NCBI GenBank assembly: GCA_910574455.1
Contig: CAJSYZ010000012.1
Location: forward strand, 427,317 to 491,316
Reading direction: 5' to 3'
Length of the DNA: 64,000 nucleotides
Origin: Trichaptum fuscoviolaceum
Taxonomy: Eukaryota; Basidiomycota; Agaricomycetes; Hymenochaetales; Trichaptaceae
The notes beneath the pieces were generated by a model. The model saw only the letters and a list, made by a program, of their open reading frames with translations. It did no database searches and was not told where the DNA came from. Below are positions 46,763 to 57,429 of the stretch, piece by piece; positions within the stretch are counted from its first letter, which is position 1; each line of letters begins with the position of its first letter. The position numbers and the translations under genes were made by a program.

Positions 46763-47930
46763 CCCTCGAGATATATAGTGTCTGGCAACTTGGCGAGTAC
46801 TGAGCAACAGTTCTGCGTGAGACTGCTTACTAGATAGATTTTCGCAAGGCAAAGTTCAGAGCGCAGAAATCGGTCACATCGGATCCAATCGGAGTGTGTC
46901 AAAGTATATGACACAATTATCGGAAGATGTCAGTACTCGAAGACTCTCTATAACCATATCGACGTAAAGCGGTGAGATATTGCTGTCCATGAGCCTCGAA
47001 GTATAGCGGAATACTTCAGTCGAAACCTGAGAGATGCGTAAGCCTCGTGTCAGGTGTAGAGAAAGAGAGTAGAAAGTGGTATAAAGATATATTGTTTTCC
47101 GCAAATACTGTCCAATTTCAGTCCGAAACGGCTCGGACGTCCTTGTTGTCCCCTCAACAATTCGTACTTCAACATTCCCTAGGTATTTTGGTCTTAGTTC
47201 AGACCTGTGACATGTAGATATTGCTCTGATAGTTCGATGTAGATAGAGATCAGGAGTCAGGGTTTGGTTTCCAATGCCAGGACTCAGAACTTGAAGCCTG
47301 AGAAGTTCTCACGACTTAGTACATCAGGGAAACTACTTTCTGCTGAAAGTGACTTAAGTGTTACTTAAACGTCCTGAGAGACTGAAGTCTTAAATAAGGC
47401 AAGCTTTACTTATTCATGCATGTCCTCCCATTATTCAGGACAAGTTGGCTGAAATAAGTGTGGGCTGGCTTAAATAAGGAAAGATGGCTGAATCAGTGCT
47501 CTAAGTGTTTCAGGCATTCAGCACCCCAGTGCTCCAGTGTATCATCCTTTAATTACAGCAGTAGACAAGTGTTGTAAGACGAATTGCAGTGCTCAAGAGT
47601 CTAAGTGCATAAGAACGATCCAAGTATTTCATTGCATCAGAAATATATAAGACAACATTATGTAGCTATCAGTGCCTCAGCGTTCAAGTACATCAGTCAT
47701 TTACACAAGACTAAGCATAGCAGTCGCTATCATGGGATCCGCCACGACATTATCCCGAACCTCTGCCGTGACAGGCAGTGGCAGGCCACATTTCGCTGCC
47801 GTGCCTTCAATTCTGCATGTTCTTTGGCGTACCAGTAGAAACGAAGGCTGCTCTGCAAGTCGATGGTAATATAATATTGAGCGCACGGACAGAAACGAAA
47901 AGAAGAGGCTCACCAGTGATCGATTTGCCC
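46763..47930. other. Intergenic region between the methyltransferase and the DUF6532-like gene
   Basis: About 1.2 kb. 47380-47560 repeats GGCTTAAATAAGG- and AGTGCTC-like words. The minus frame at 47701-47930 could be a 3' extension of the DUF6532-like gene, but this is unproven. No domains. Confidence 0.4.
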
Positions 47931-48521
47931 TTAGAAGTCTACGCAGTCCGTAGCCAAATCCCATTTTGAAGCGTCGTCCTCCTCATGATCACCATCTCCA
48001 CCTAAATCCTCGTCCTCGTCCTCGCCCTCCCGCCCTCGCCCTCGCCCTCGCCCTCAATCTTGTCAACACCCTCGTCCCCGCTCTCGCTCAGGTTGTCGTC
48101 ACCCTCAGCATTAGCATGCTCGTCCTCTGCATCACCTTCCACCTCGCCTCTATACTCAGCCCCCTCACGCTCTTCGCCCTTATCGTCGGTTCCGTCGGTT
48201 CCGTCTTCCCAATTATCAGCGCCTTCGTCATACGCTTTCTCGCAGGTCGAATCTGCATCTACAACGTCAAAATACAAGGAAAAGTCCCTGCCAGTGATAC
48301 CCGATCCAACAAGTTCGGTGTTCTTTCTCGTATCGATATCTGTACTGGCATCGTAAGCTAGGAGGCGGGATCGAACCTTTTCCCAGTTTGATTCAGTGAA
48401 GAAAGAGGGATTCGACAACAAGTTAACATAGTCGTCCGTATGAGGCTGCCACAGAGCGCTAGTGAAATACCACTCAGCGCCGCCAAGTTCTTCTTTGATA
48501 TTTTGCAACCGAGCCACCTGT
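47931..48521 (-). pseudogene. DUF6532-like gene, 3' part, cut off by the Ty3 insertion
   Basis: Continues the last exon of the gene at 55240-62608 across the retrotransposon: KQVARLQNIKEELGGAEWYF, LLSNPSFFTESNWEKVRS, then a long acidic tail. The frame in use stops at 48004-48002 after an Arg/Thr run. One base off, the acidic reading continues (EDEDEDLGGDGDHEEDDAS) to a stop at 47933-47931, so a one-base indel in the GGGCGGGAGGG run near 48025 is likely. The joined coding sequence across the element is open, showing that the gene was whole before the insertion. Confidence 0.6.
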
Positions 48522-48526
48522 TTATC
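48522..48526. repeat. Target-site duplication of the Ty3 element, left
   Basis: TTATC; the second copy is at 55235-55239. Confidence 0.88.
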
Positions 48527-49344
48527 TGTTACGACCGTCGGGAATTGTAGCGGGAAACAGTTTCGGGAAACTGGAATTCGCGACAAGAACCCGCGTTCGG
48601 GAATCTGGATTCGCGACTGGGAACGAGCGTGGGAATTCAGGCGGGAAACGCGCGGGATTCTATCCAGGCGCGTCGCGGGATTCTCAAGGCCAGCTAGGAC
48701 TCTTCACTGCTTTGAACGTCAAGTAAGCGGATCCCTAAGGAAGCACTCCACAAGTAAGTATTGCGCAACTAACTACACAGGAGAAAAGAGAGAGATCGCA
48801 CCTAAGGAAGCACTCCACAAGAGGTCAAAAGTGGGGTGCTCCTTACGATGCCTACAGCTATTTATCTACTTCGTAAAGACTGTATAGTTAATCTACGCTA
48901 AGTGTCCTTGCGCAATGCGCACCTATCTACTACAAACGATACATGCTACGACCGCACTGCTAGGCATGTCTATCCCGTCTCTCCAGATGGCTACGGCCTG
49001 TCCGTGGACGTCAGCGTCCGGTCCGGGGCTGCGACTAGCCAGACTAGGTATGCCAGACTGTTGCAGGTCGTCACCTTGAGGTACTAGCTGATTAATGAGC
49101 GTATGTTGATAAGTGAAATGTACGTGTGCCGTGGCGGGTCGTCGTAAATGAGTGTGTGTATGCGTGCATGGCTGCCGGGACGGTGGTGCGGGATAAGTCA
49201 CGTGAGCATGGGATCGTGCGATTCGGGAATGAGGTTTCGCGCGGGAATCCAATGGCGGGATTCTCCCCGCGGGATTGTCTGCTCATGTCGGGATCCTTGG
49301 CGGGAAAGTGCGGGAAATGAGAAAAGGGGCCTGGGATCACGACA
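48527..49344 (-). repeat. 3' LTR of the Ty3 element
   Basis: 818 bp. In coding orientation it starts TGTCGTGATCCC and ends GGTCGTAACA. The last ~84 codons of the pol frame run into it. Confidence 0.93.
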
Positions 49345-52300
49345 TTACCCCCCTCCAAAGGCGCAACTCCGGGGCGCCAAGCTTGAATCTTGCTCAGGTC
49401 ACAGAGCTCGATAGCGTTGACTTCTCGAGGGGCGTCCGGGTGTTTTCGATAGAAACTGCGAATTTTAGCCTTTGCATTACCCATATCCTTTGCGGGAATC
49501 CATGTATCTTCCGCGCTCGAATATCCCTTCCATCGTACCAAATATTCAAATCTCCGTCTAAACTGTCTAGCATCCAGAACCTCTTCCACCTCGTACTCCA
49601 GATCTCCTTCTACTTCGACTGGGGGCGGCGGGGGTTGCGTTCGACCGGGAATGTCGTCTTCGTGGTATGGCGAGAGCAGCGATACGTGAAATACGGGATG
49701 AATCTTCAGCGACGCGGGGAGTTCGAGTTTGTAGGTGAGGTCACTTAGCTTTGCCTTCACTTTATACGGCCCTAGTCGTTTCGGTAATAATTTGCGCGCT
49801 CCCGGTCGCCGAACGTTCGTCGCCTCGAGCCATACTTTATCCCCGACTGCGTACTGCGGGGCCTCGTTCCTGGCCTGATCGTAGTGCTGCTTCATGCGCT
49901 CTGCCGCAACCTCCAAAGCCGCTCTTGCCTCTTCCTGTGCCTGCTGAAGCTCCTGTAGTCGTGCGTCCGCGGCGGGGACCGTGGACAGGCCGTCGCTCGG
50001 GGCAATCGTGAATTCGGGATTGTAGCCGTAGACAAGCGCGAACGGGGATTGTCGTGTTGCCGCGTGCGCTTTTGTGTTGTGCGCGAACTCTGCCATCGGG
50101 AGTAATCCGGCCCAGTTTTCTTGTCGTGTATCTATGAAAGCCCGTAAATATTGTTCCAGCTCTTGGTTTACCCTTTCGGTTTGCCCATCCGTCTGCGGGT
50201 GATACGCAGTCGACGTGGTACCCTTGATGCCGAGTCGGGAAAAAAGGGCTTTCATGAACTGTGCGACAAACTGTGGTCCTCGGTCGGATATGATCTGGCG
50301 GGGGGTTCCGTGCAACTTCCAGACGTGTTGCAGGAAGAGTTCTGCAGTTTCCGGTTTATCGACATCAGACGTGGTCGGGATAAAATGTGCTTGCTTGGTG
50401 AGACGGTCGACCACCACGAAAATTGCGTCGTAATCCACGGATCGGGGGAGCTGGGTGATGAAATCGCACGAAATCGCCTGCCAGGGGCCCTGCGGGATTT
50501 CGTTCGGTTGCAGGAGTCCTACCGGGCGTTGGGATCGGTTCTTCGTGCGTGCGCAGGTGTCGCATCCCGAAACGTATCGTTCTACGAAGTTAGACATCCC
50601 GGGCCACCAGTAGTTGCGGCTTACCATCTCAAACGTTTTCCAACGTCCAGGATGTCCGGCGGGGAGGCTATCGTGGTAGGTCTTCACCACATCCCGGCGA
50701 ATGGTCTCGTCTTTCGGGACGTAAACCTTACCCTGGTACAGGATGAGGCCTTCTTCGGTGCTCCAGTCCTCAAGTTCCTTGGTCAGGACTCGGGGCACCT
50801 TGGACTTGACCAACTCGATTGCCTCCACCAGTTCGTCTTCATACTGGTCTGACTTACGAATGCGTTGTAGGAGGGCCTGATCCCCGTGTACCTGTGTCAT
50901 TCCCCGACGAATTGCCTTTAGTCGAAACATTTCGGGGGTCAAGAGGGTCCGTCCCGTGTTGTCTTCGCCTTCGGGTTGAAGATCGACGCGTCGTGACATG
51001 GCGTCGGGTTTGCCCCCGAGTCGCCCTGGGCGATGGCGAATTGTAAAGTCGAAGCGAGTGAGGAACAGACTCCACCGGGCTTGGCGTCGCGTCAGCGTTC
51101 GGGATTCAGAGAAATATAGCAGATTCTTGTGGTCAGACACGATATCGAGTTTATGGCTCGCACCTTCGAGATAATGTCGCCACTCGTCCAGAGCTCTAAT
51201 AATCGCGAGTAGCTCCTTGTCATAAATCTCGTAATTGCGTTCCGCATCGTTGAGGGATTTCGAGAAAAAAGCGACCGGATGTATCAGCCCGTCGTCGCCT
51301 TCCTGGGACAAGACCGCGCCGGTCGCGAAATCAGAGGCGTCGCATTCCACGATGAATTGTTGCGACATGTCTGGCATCATCAGGACGGGGGCGGTCGTGA
51401 ACATGCACTTGAGATAGTCGAAAGCGAACTGCTGGTTTTCCGTCCAGGTCCAGCGAACGTCCTTCTTCAGCAGCGTCGTGAGCGGTTTGACGATGTGCGA
51501 GAAATCCCGAATAAAGCGTCGATAGAAATTCGCGAACCCTAGGAAGGCTTGAATGTCTTTCACCTTTTTCGGGGTAGGCCAGTCGAGGACCGCCTGTACC
51601 TTGGCGGGATCCATCGCCACCTTTCCCTGCGAAATAATCATCCCGAGATACTCGACGGAAGTCTGTTTGAATTTGCACTTTTCGGGTTTGCAGAACAAGT
51701 CGTTTTCGCGTAGCCGTTTAAGGACTTCCCGTACGTGTTCATCGTGCTGCGATTCATCTTCGGAAAAGATTAGCAAGTCGTCAAGATAGATGATCACGTA
51801 TACTCCAATGAGGTCTTTGAAGATATCGTTCATCATGTGCTGGAAGGTCGCTGGGGCATTCGTGAGCCCGAATGTCATCACCGTTGGTTCGAAATGTCCT
51901 GCCTGAGTCCGAAAGGCAGCCTTCCACTCGTCGCCTTGCTTCAGTCGCACATTGTGGTAGCCCCATCGTAAATCTAGAGTCGTGAAAACCTTCGCCTTTT
52001 GCAGCGCGTCTACGAGTTCCATCGTGAGGGGAAGCGGGTATCGATTCTTGACCGTGATGTCGTTCAGTCGTTGGTAATCGACTACCATGCGCAAGGTTCC
52101 ATCCTTTTTCTTGATAAAGAAGACGGGAGCCGCTGCAGGGGATTTCGAAGGTCGTATGTACCCCTTGCGCAGGTTTTCGTCAACGAATTCGCGAAGGGCA
52201 TCGCGTTCGGCTGGGGCCAATGGATAGATTTTGCTGTACGGGGGAACCTTCCCGGGTTCTAAATCTATGGCGTGGTCATACGGCTTGCGTAGTGGAAGCC

Positions 52301-53384
52301 TTTCGGATTCAACTTTCGAGAAAACGTCGGCAAACTCACGGAATTCGGGGGGAACTAGTTCTTCGAAGGTTTTCTCGCCTTCCTTCACCGCAGACTTCTC
52401 AGCGATGGCCTGGGAGTGGGTGTACGAGGCGGCAATTTTGTACGCGAAATGGTCGTCCGTCGTGACGAAGTAGGATTCAGCGTCGTGGTACTGGTCCCAA
52501 TATTTTTCTGAGTACCGAAATCCTGGTGGGACAGCTTCCCATTCGGCCTGGGTCCGGTCGGGCCCCCAGGGGGTCTCGACTTCTTCTGCTATGGCGAGGC
52601 GGGGAAGCGGGACCAGGCGTTGCTGGCTGTCGCACTGAGGCGGGCAGCGGTTGAGATCGACCACATCGTTGGTCCAGTCAATGGTTGGGTTATGGTGCCG
52701 CAACCAGTCGATCCCCATGATAATATCGTCGTCGCCAATATCCGCGACGGCCATGGTCAACTGTTCTAAGTGTCCCTTCATCTCGACGTGGAGGACTACC
52801 TCCTTGGTGATGCGTCCAATCGCGTTCGGGGAATTGTCCGCGTTGCGCAAAAGTATCGGGATTACCAAGTCCCGGGTCTGGAGTCCGTGTCGCGAAACGT
52901 AGCGGGAATTTATGAAAGTTCCCGACGCACCGCTGTCTAACATTACTGTGGCTAAGGCATCCGTCTTTCCGTCGCTAACCTGTACCGGGAACTTCAAATG
53001 TCGTCGAAGACGACGGTCTATTGTAGAGATGGTTAAATACAAGGGACCATTATTAAGAGAGTTCTTCGGCCACAAGGGCGGTTGGGTCGTATAGGGCGCG
53101 ACTGAGCAATACGACCCTACTGAAAATCCGCTGGGGGCGGGGCTTCGGGATTGTGAACGTTCTTGGCGGCGGGCGTCATGGCGGCGAATGCGTTCTGTAG
53201 CACGGACTGCTGCACATTCTGGACGTACTGTTCCGCCATACGTTTGAGCGTTTCTTCGAACGACTGGAGCGCGGGGGGCGATGGGCTCGACGGGGACGTG
53301 GATTTCGTCGCCTTTAGGTTTCGGGATGGCGGTCGCGTTGGGCAATCGCTCACCAAATGGTCTTTCTCTCCGCAGTAGTAGCAT
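49092..53384 (-). CDS. pol: Ty3 pol polyprotein: protease, RT, RNase H, integrase, chromodomain
   Basis: A 1430-codon frame. Domains in order: pepsin-like protease with MLDSGASGTFI (about residue 150) and IIMGIDWLRHHNP; reverse transcriptase with KKDGTLRMVVDYQRLN, LDLRWGYHNVRLK and the catalytic YLDD (about 545); RNase H with VECDASDFATGAVL and a DKELLAI motif; an HHCC zinc finger with SGCDTCARTKNR; the DDE integrase core with SCDFITQLP, SDRGPQFVA and an E in QTDGQTERVNQELEQYL; and a C-terminal chromodomain with YEVEEVLDARQFRRRFEYLV and WKGYSSAEDTWIP. Catalytic residues appear intact. The first ~90 codons overlap gag, so the true protein probably begins after a -1 shift. The chromodomain would direct integration to heterochromatin marks, a known property of chromoviruses. 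Confidence 0.95.
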   Translation of the reverse strand: MLLLRRERPFGERLPNATAIPKPKGDEIHVPVEPIAPRAPVVRRNAQTYGGTVRPECAAVRATERIRRHDARRQERSQSRSPAPSGFSVGSYCSVAPYTTQPPLWPKNSLNNGPLYLTISTIDRRLRRHLKFPVQVSDGKTDALATVMLDSGASGTFINSRYVSRHGLQTRDLVIPILLRNADNSPNAIGRITKEVVLHVEMKGHLEQLTMAVADIGDDDIIMGIDWLRHHNPTIDWTNDVVDLNRCPPQCDSQQRLVPLPRLAIAEEVETPWGPDRTQAEWEAVPPGFRYSEKYWDQYHDAESYFVTTDDHFAYKIAASYTHSQAIAEKSAVKEGEKTFEELVPPEFREFADVFSKVESERLPLRKPYDHAIDLEPGKVPPYSKIYPLAPAERDALREFVDENLRKGYIRPSKSPAAAPVFFIKKKDGTLRMVVDYQRLNDITVKNRYPLPLTMELVDALQKAKVFTTLDLRWGYHNVRLKQGDEWKAAFRTQAGHFEPTVMTFGLTNAPATFQHMMNDIFKDLIGVYVIIYLDDLLIFSEDESQHDEHVREVLKRLRENDLFCKPEKCKFKQTSVEYLGMIISQGKVAMDPAKVQAVLDWPTPKKVKDIQAFLGFANFYRRFIRDFSHIVKPLTTLLKKDVRWTWTENQQFAFDYLKCMFTTAPVLMMPDMSQQFIVECDASDFATGAVLSQEGDDGLIHPVAFFSKSLNDAERNYEIYDKELLAIIRALDEWRHYLEGASHKLDIVSDHKNLLYFSESRTLTRRQARWSLFLTRFDFTIRHRPGRLGGKPDAMSRRVDLQPEGEDNTGRTLLTPEMFRLKAIRRGMTQVHGDQALLQRIRKSDQYEDELVEAIELVKSKVPRVLTKELEDWSTEEGLILYQGKVYVPKDETIRRDVVKTYHDSLPAGHPGRWKTFEMVSRNYWWPGMSNFVERYVSGCDTCARTKNRSQRPVGLLQPNEIPQGPWQAISCDFITQLPRSVDYDAIFVVVDRLTKQAHFIPTTSDVDKPETAELFLQHVWKLHGTPRQIISDRGPQFVAQFMKALFSRLGIKGTTSTAYHPQTDGQTERVNQELEQYLRAFIDTRQENWAGLLPMAEFAHNTKAHAATRQSPFALVYGYNPEFTIAPSDGLSTVPAADARLQELQQAQEEARAALEVAAERMKQHYDQARNEAPQYAVGDKVWLEATNVRRPGARKLLPKRLGPYKVKAKLSDLTYKLELPASLKIHPVFHVSLLSPYHEDDIPGRTQPPPPPVEVEGDLEYEVEEVLDARQFRRRFEYLVRWKGYSSAEDTWIPAKDMGNAKAKIRSFYRKHPDAPREVNAIELCDLSKIQAWRPGVAPLEGGNVVIPGPFSHFPHFPAKDPDMSRQSRGENPAIGFPRETSFPNRTIPCSRDLSRTTVPAAMHAYTHSFTTTRHGTRTFHLSTYAH
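49345..49360 (-). other. Polypurine tract of the Ty3 element
   Basis: In coding orientation TTTGGAGGGGGGTAA lies directly before the 3' LTR, the usual site for plus-strand priming. Confidence 0.8.
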
Positions 53385-54325
53385 AGTCCCTTACTCCTGC
53401 GCTCCCGGCGCACCCTGTCAATCTCCATTGCGTTGGGATCCTTCGTCGAGCTTGCGCCCGCAGTCGGGATCGTACGCGGAGCTGAGCTAGTGGTGCCGGG
53501 ATTGCTTCGGGGCGTAGCCGCTGGCTTTGATACTGGTCCATAGGCGTGTGTGAGCCTTAGCTTCTTGTCCGTCTCGGAAACCCAATTGACGTAGGCATCG
53601 AATTTCATATCCTTCGCCTCTGTGCTGGCGATGTGCTGGCGAACCTGGTCTTTGAGTCCCTTCCGGAACATGTCGAGGTAGATGACGTCCGTCGTTGCGT
53701 CCTTGGGCCACCCGGTGAGGGCTTGGAGGGCACGGAATTGCGACGCAAACTCGGCGACCGTTCCTGTCTGGCGTAGGCGCATCAGCTTGTCGGCTGCGGC
53801 TTTGTCTGCATCGATTTCTCCGTAAGAGGCGCGAAGGGCGGTGAACAGGGCCTCCAGGCTGGCGGCTTCTGGCGGTGTCGGGATGTCCTGGAGTCGATCT
53901 AGAATAGGTCGTGCCCAGTCTTGCGCCGGCCCCCGCAGTAGCATTAGAGCGAATGCGACCTTGCGGGTTTCGTCTAGTCCCGGATGTTGTCCGAACAGGT
54001 AGAGCTTAATCTGGTGAATCCAGTTCTCCAGCTTGGCTCGTTCGCCTTCGAAGGTGTCGGGAAGCTTCATCTTGAGCCCTGCTCCACCCCCAGACGGGGA
54101 GGCGGGCTGGCTCGCGATTTGGGCTTCTAACGCCCGGTTGGCGTGCTTGAGCTGGACAACTGTGTTCTGAACCTGATTGTGTTCGTTGACTAGCTTGGAG
54201 TAGCGTTTTTCGAGGGTGTCGAGGCGATCAAGGATGGGCTGGAGTTTGTCTTCCTCCATCAAGGAGCTCGGGGACGGGAAAGCGAAGGTATCTGCGAGTC
54301 CTCCCCATTCCTGGTGGGACGACAT
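53117..54325 (-). CDS. gag: Ty3 gag protein
   Basis: 402 codons starting MSSHQEWGGLADTFAFPS. A predicted coiled coil (LDRLDTLEKRYSKLVNEHNQ) is followed by the retrotransposon Gag core (GERAKLENWIHQIKLYLFGQ, FRKGLKDQVRQHIA) and one CCHC zinc knuckle (CYYCGEKDHLVSDC, about residue 318). It ends at 53117, overlapping pol by 268 nt with pol in the -1 frame, consistent with programmed frameshifting or a fused reading by another route. Confidence 0.92.
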   Translation of the reverse strand: MSSHQEWGGLADTFAFPSPSSLMEEDKLQPILDRLDTLEKRYSKLVNEHNQVQNTVVQLKHANRALEAQIASQPASPSGGGAGLKMKLPDTFEGERAKLENWIHQIKLYLFGQHPGLDETRKVAFALMLLRGPAQDWARPILDRLQDIPTPPEAASLEALFTALRASYGEIDADKAAADKLMRLRQTGTVAEFASQFRALQALTGWPKDATTDVIYLDMFRKGLKDQVRQHIASTEAKDMKFDAYVNWVSETDKKLRLTHAYGPVSKPAATPRSNPGTTSSAPRTIPTAGASSTKDPNAMEIDRVRRERRSKGLCYYCGEKDHLVSDCPTRPPSRNLKATKSTSPSSPSPPALQSFEETLKRMAEQYVQNVQQSVLQNAFAAMTPAAKNVHNPEAPPPADFQ

Positions 54326-54414
54326 TGCTGGTCGGCGGTACGGGTGCGGGGGTAGAAGTAAAGAGCGTGAGGGTGTCGAGTCCGAGCGGCGGTGAGCCAG
54401 GACTTTTGACCTAA

Positions 54415-55234
54415 TGTTACGACCGTCGGGAATTGTAGCGGGAAACAGTTTCGGGAAACTGGAATTCGCGACAAGAACCCGCGTTCGGGAATCTGGATTC
54501 GCGACTGGGAACGAGCGTGGGAATTCAGGCGGGAAACGCGCGGGATTCTATCCAGGCGCGTCGCGGGATTCTCAAGGCCAGCTAGGACTCTTCACTGCTT
54601 TGAACGTCAAGTAAGCGGATCCCTAAGGAAGCACTCCACAAGTAAGTATTGCGCAACTAACTACACAGGAGAAAAGAGAGAGATCGCACCTAAGGAAGCA
54701 CTCCACAAGAGGTCAAAAAAGTGGGGTGCTCCTTACGATGCCTACAGCTATTTATCTACTTCGTAAAGACTGTATAGTTAATCTACGCTAAGTGTCCTTG
54801 CGCAATGCGCACCTATCTACTACAAACGATACATGCTACGACCGCACTGCTAGGCATGTCTATCCCGTCTCTCCAGATGGCTACGGCCTGTCCGTGGACG
54901 TCAGCGTCCGGTCCGGGGCTGCGACTAGCCAGACTAGGTATGCCAGACTGTTGCAGGTCGTCACCTTGAGGTACTAGCTGATTAATGAGCGTATGTTGAT
55001 AAGTGAATGTACGTGTGCCGTGGCGGGTCGTCGTAAATGAGTGTGTGTATGCGTGCATGGCTGCCGGGACGGTGGTGCGGGATAAGTCACGTGAGCATGG
55101 GATCGTGCGATTCGGGAATGAGGTTTCGCGCGGGGAATCCAATGGCGGGATTCTCCCCGCGGGATTGTCTGCTCATGTCGGGATCCTTGGCGGGAAAGTG
55201 CGGGAAATGAGAAAAGGGGCCTGGGATCACGACA
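54415..55234 (-). repeat. 5' LTR of the Ty3 element
   Basis: 820 bp, practically identical to 48527-49344. The element's promoter should lie in it. Confidence 0.93.
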
Positions 55235-55239
55235 TTATC
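55235..55239. repeat. Target-site duplication of the Ty3 element, right
   Basis: TTATC; pairs with 48522-48526. Confidence 0.88.
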
Positions 55240-56739
55240 AATGGCAACCTTGACCTATCCATGGGAAGATCAGCGAATAAGGACAATATAAGTGCTGAAA
55301 AAAGTAGATACCGCTGTTGCCGCAAGGGCGAGGGCACCGATAGGCTTTCCTATGGTGTTTCTGTCCAGTATTTTATGCCGACCCATGGCCAAGACAATGT
55401 GTACGGACAACACTGAGACCACAAGGTCAGAGCAGAACAGTGCTTGCTTCTGTACATTTAGGGTCAATGCATGGACACAAAATGCAACAATAAATACTCT
55501 TTTACTTACCCTCTCCATACTATACCAGCTTTCCCATAGAAACGGTTCGGCTTTCTTCTTGTCAACTAGCGTCTGCAACATCTTCACAATTGCTTCGTTT
55601 TGCATTGACTTTGATTGTTCGCCGCTGATAAAACTAGCAACTGATTGCTCAGCTTTCTCAAACAGCTTCTTGCGCCAGCTATCAGAGCATCTCTGGGCCG
55701 CCTGAAATACGAGGATTGCATCTCAATTTGGTAAAGTGATTTGAGAATAAGTAAAAATGACTCAACTAGAGAACAGATATCGGCGAACTGAGTTTCGTAA
55801 ATGAGTTCCACAGAATCAAACACTTTCCCCCACAATGAGCTGATGAGCTTATTGTCCGGGGTTTGCCATGGTGTGACGGACTTTCCAACTGCGCGAAATA
55901 GTGAAGGTAATAGAATATGAGTCCATCCTGCCTGAGTACCGGGAGGGAGACACTGGTTCATCACCCTTTTCCTGCCTGGCACGCAAGATCCTTCCCTTCC
56001 TTCATTTCGATCCTTGTCCTCAAGTCCCACTGATGTCTGCATATATGTACATCAGCAAAATATGTCATAGAAATGAATTTGATTCGACAAACTGAGCTAG
56101 CAGTCCGAGAGACTTTGCGATGACCTTGATAAGCCCCAGTCACTATCACTTCGGGTCCGGGGGTGCGGGACGCTCTCGTCATTGCAAGCGACGGTGCTCG
56201 AGGTGCTAATGACATCTTTCGACCACCAGACTATTAAGAAAAGAAGGTGAATGCTCACGTTTAGAGTGTATCAATCGACTCTCACTTACTTCATTATCAG
56301 CCACCAGCAACTGCCTCTTGCGATTAAAGGTAGCGGATCCAATCTCCGGCTGCAACACGTCAGAAAGCTGTTATCCATGGCAAGTGAGCAGATCGAAAAG
56401 AAGCACTTACCGTCGTGTCGGCCTCAGGCCGATAAGGAATATCAGAGGGGTTCCTCTTCTTACTCAAGTCCTTTCCGCCTGATCAGATACGAACTTGAAA
56501 TGCCAATTACCATAGAATTGACACTTACTGTGGCACCGGCCTGTGTGTCCATGTCAATCAACAATGACTTATTGATCTTGACAGTCTTATTAGCCTATTG
56601 AGATGGTTCAAATTAAGTAAACATGAAATGAAGGAATTCATTGCACGTGAAGGTAGAAGAATTACCACATTAACCTGAGAGTTGGTGTCTGGTGGCGACT
56701 TCCTCTTTCCGTTCTTTGTGACTGTGATGTCCTATTCAT

Positions 56740-56748
56740 ATGCACACA
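56740..56748. repeat. 9-bp target-site duplication, left
   Basis: ATGCACACA, repeated at 60471-60479. Confidence 0.75.
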
Positions 56749-56821
56749 CCAGTACCAACTAATAATCTTATGAAATTGACGATAGTTATCGTGAGGCCGT
56801 TCAGAAACTATCGTCGATAAC
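56749..56821 (+). repeat. Left terminal inverted repeat of the 3.7-kb element
   Basis: 73 bp. It contains the inner foldback CGATAGTT...AACTATCG (arms 11 bp in the right copy). Confidence 0.8.
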
Positions 56822-56961
56822 TTCGGCAGGCCTTCGGCAGCTCACTATGCCCTTTAGCAATGCTTGTGCCGTGCGCGCCGACGCAGCCTTCTCAGGGCCT
56901 TGCCCGGCAGCACGGCAGGGCCTCATATACATTTGAAATAAGCTCAATATTAATTAAAAGT

Positions 56962-56981
56962 GCCTGGACCACGGTCCAGGC
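56962..56981. repeat. Hairpin, 9-bp stem
   Basis: GCCTGGACC, AC, GGTCCAGGC. Inside the 3.7-kb element, near its left end. Confidence 0.75.
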
Positions 56982-57030
56982 CTATCTACAATTGCCAATA
57001 AATTAGATAAATATAAAACATTACATGCGA

Positions 57031-57050
57031 GCGCGTGCGCGCGCACGCGC
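57031..57050. repeat. Perfect 20-bp GC palindrome with Z-DNA-like alternation
   Basis: GCGCGTGCGCGCGCACGCGC is its own reverse complement and is a run of alternating purines and pyrimidines. Confidence 0.8.
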
Positions 57051-57429
57051 ATGGCGGGGGGGGACGTGCCCCTCCTGCCATTCCATCCCATCGGGGCGAT
57101 ACGCAGCCTGTGCGTGGCGCGTTTCCGCCGGATGGCGGCGGACACCCAGAACTGGGGAGAAAAAAACCAGGGGAATACCAGCACCCCGCAAGCGAGAATC
57201 GCAGCGCGCGGGGTCGATTCGCAGGTTCGCCAGCCACCGTTGTGGTCTTCGTCGCTCAGAATAAGGCACATGTGTCGGTCCTACGGCTAGAGGAAGTCGG
57301 TTTTCCTCGAGGTGGAAAATGAAGACGTACTTGGGTTGCTGCCGCTTGCGTGCTAGCTAGCGCCGCTCCTGGTGCACTCAAATGCACCCTACCCCTCTAC
57401 CCATCCTCCCTCCACTAGCTGTATGTCCT

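Larger units (their letters stand above)
48527..55234 (-). mobile_element. Ty3/gypsy chromovirus LTR retrotransposon, apparently complete
   Basis: 6.7 kb, transcribed on the minus strand. The LTRs are 818 and 820 bp and differ only by three short indels in homopolymer runs. Ends read TG...CA, flanked by the 5-bp duplication TTATC. The order LTR, gag, pol (protease, RT, RNase H, integrase, chromodomain), polypurine tract, LTR is complete. The gag and pol frames overlap by 268 nt with pol at -1. Near-identical LTRs and open frames indicate recent insertion, possibly still active. No ordinary TGG-type primer site directly follows the 5' LTR, so priming by another route is possible. Confidence 0.95.

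Noticed and set aside
49126..53378. Numerous plus-strand open frames across the retrotransposon
   Set aside because: They are antisense shadows of gag and pol.
57024..57322. Overlapping GC-rich open frames on both strands
   Set aside because: Six frames are open because the GC-rich stretch lacks stop codons; no domain or splice signal.
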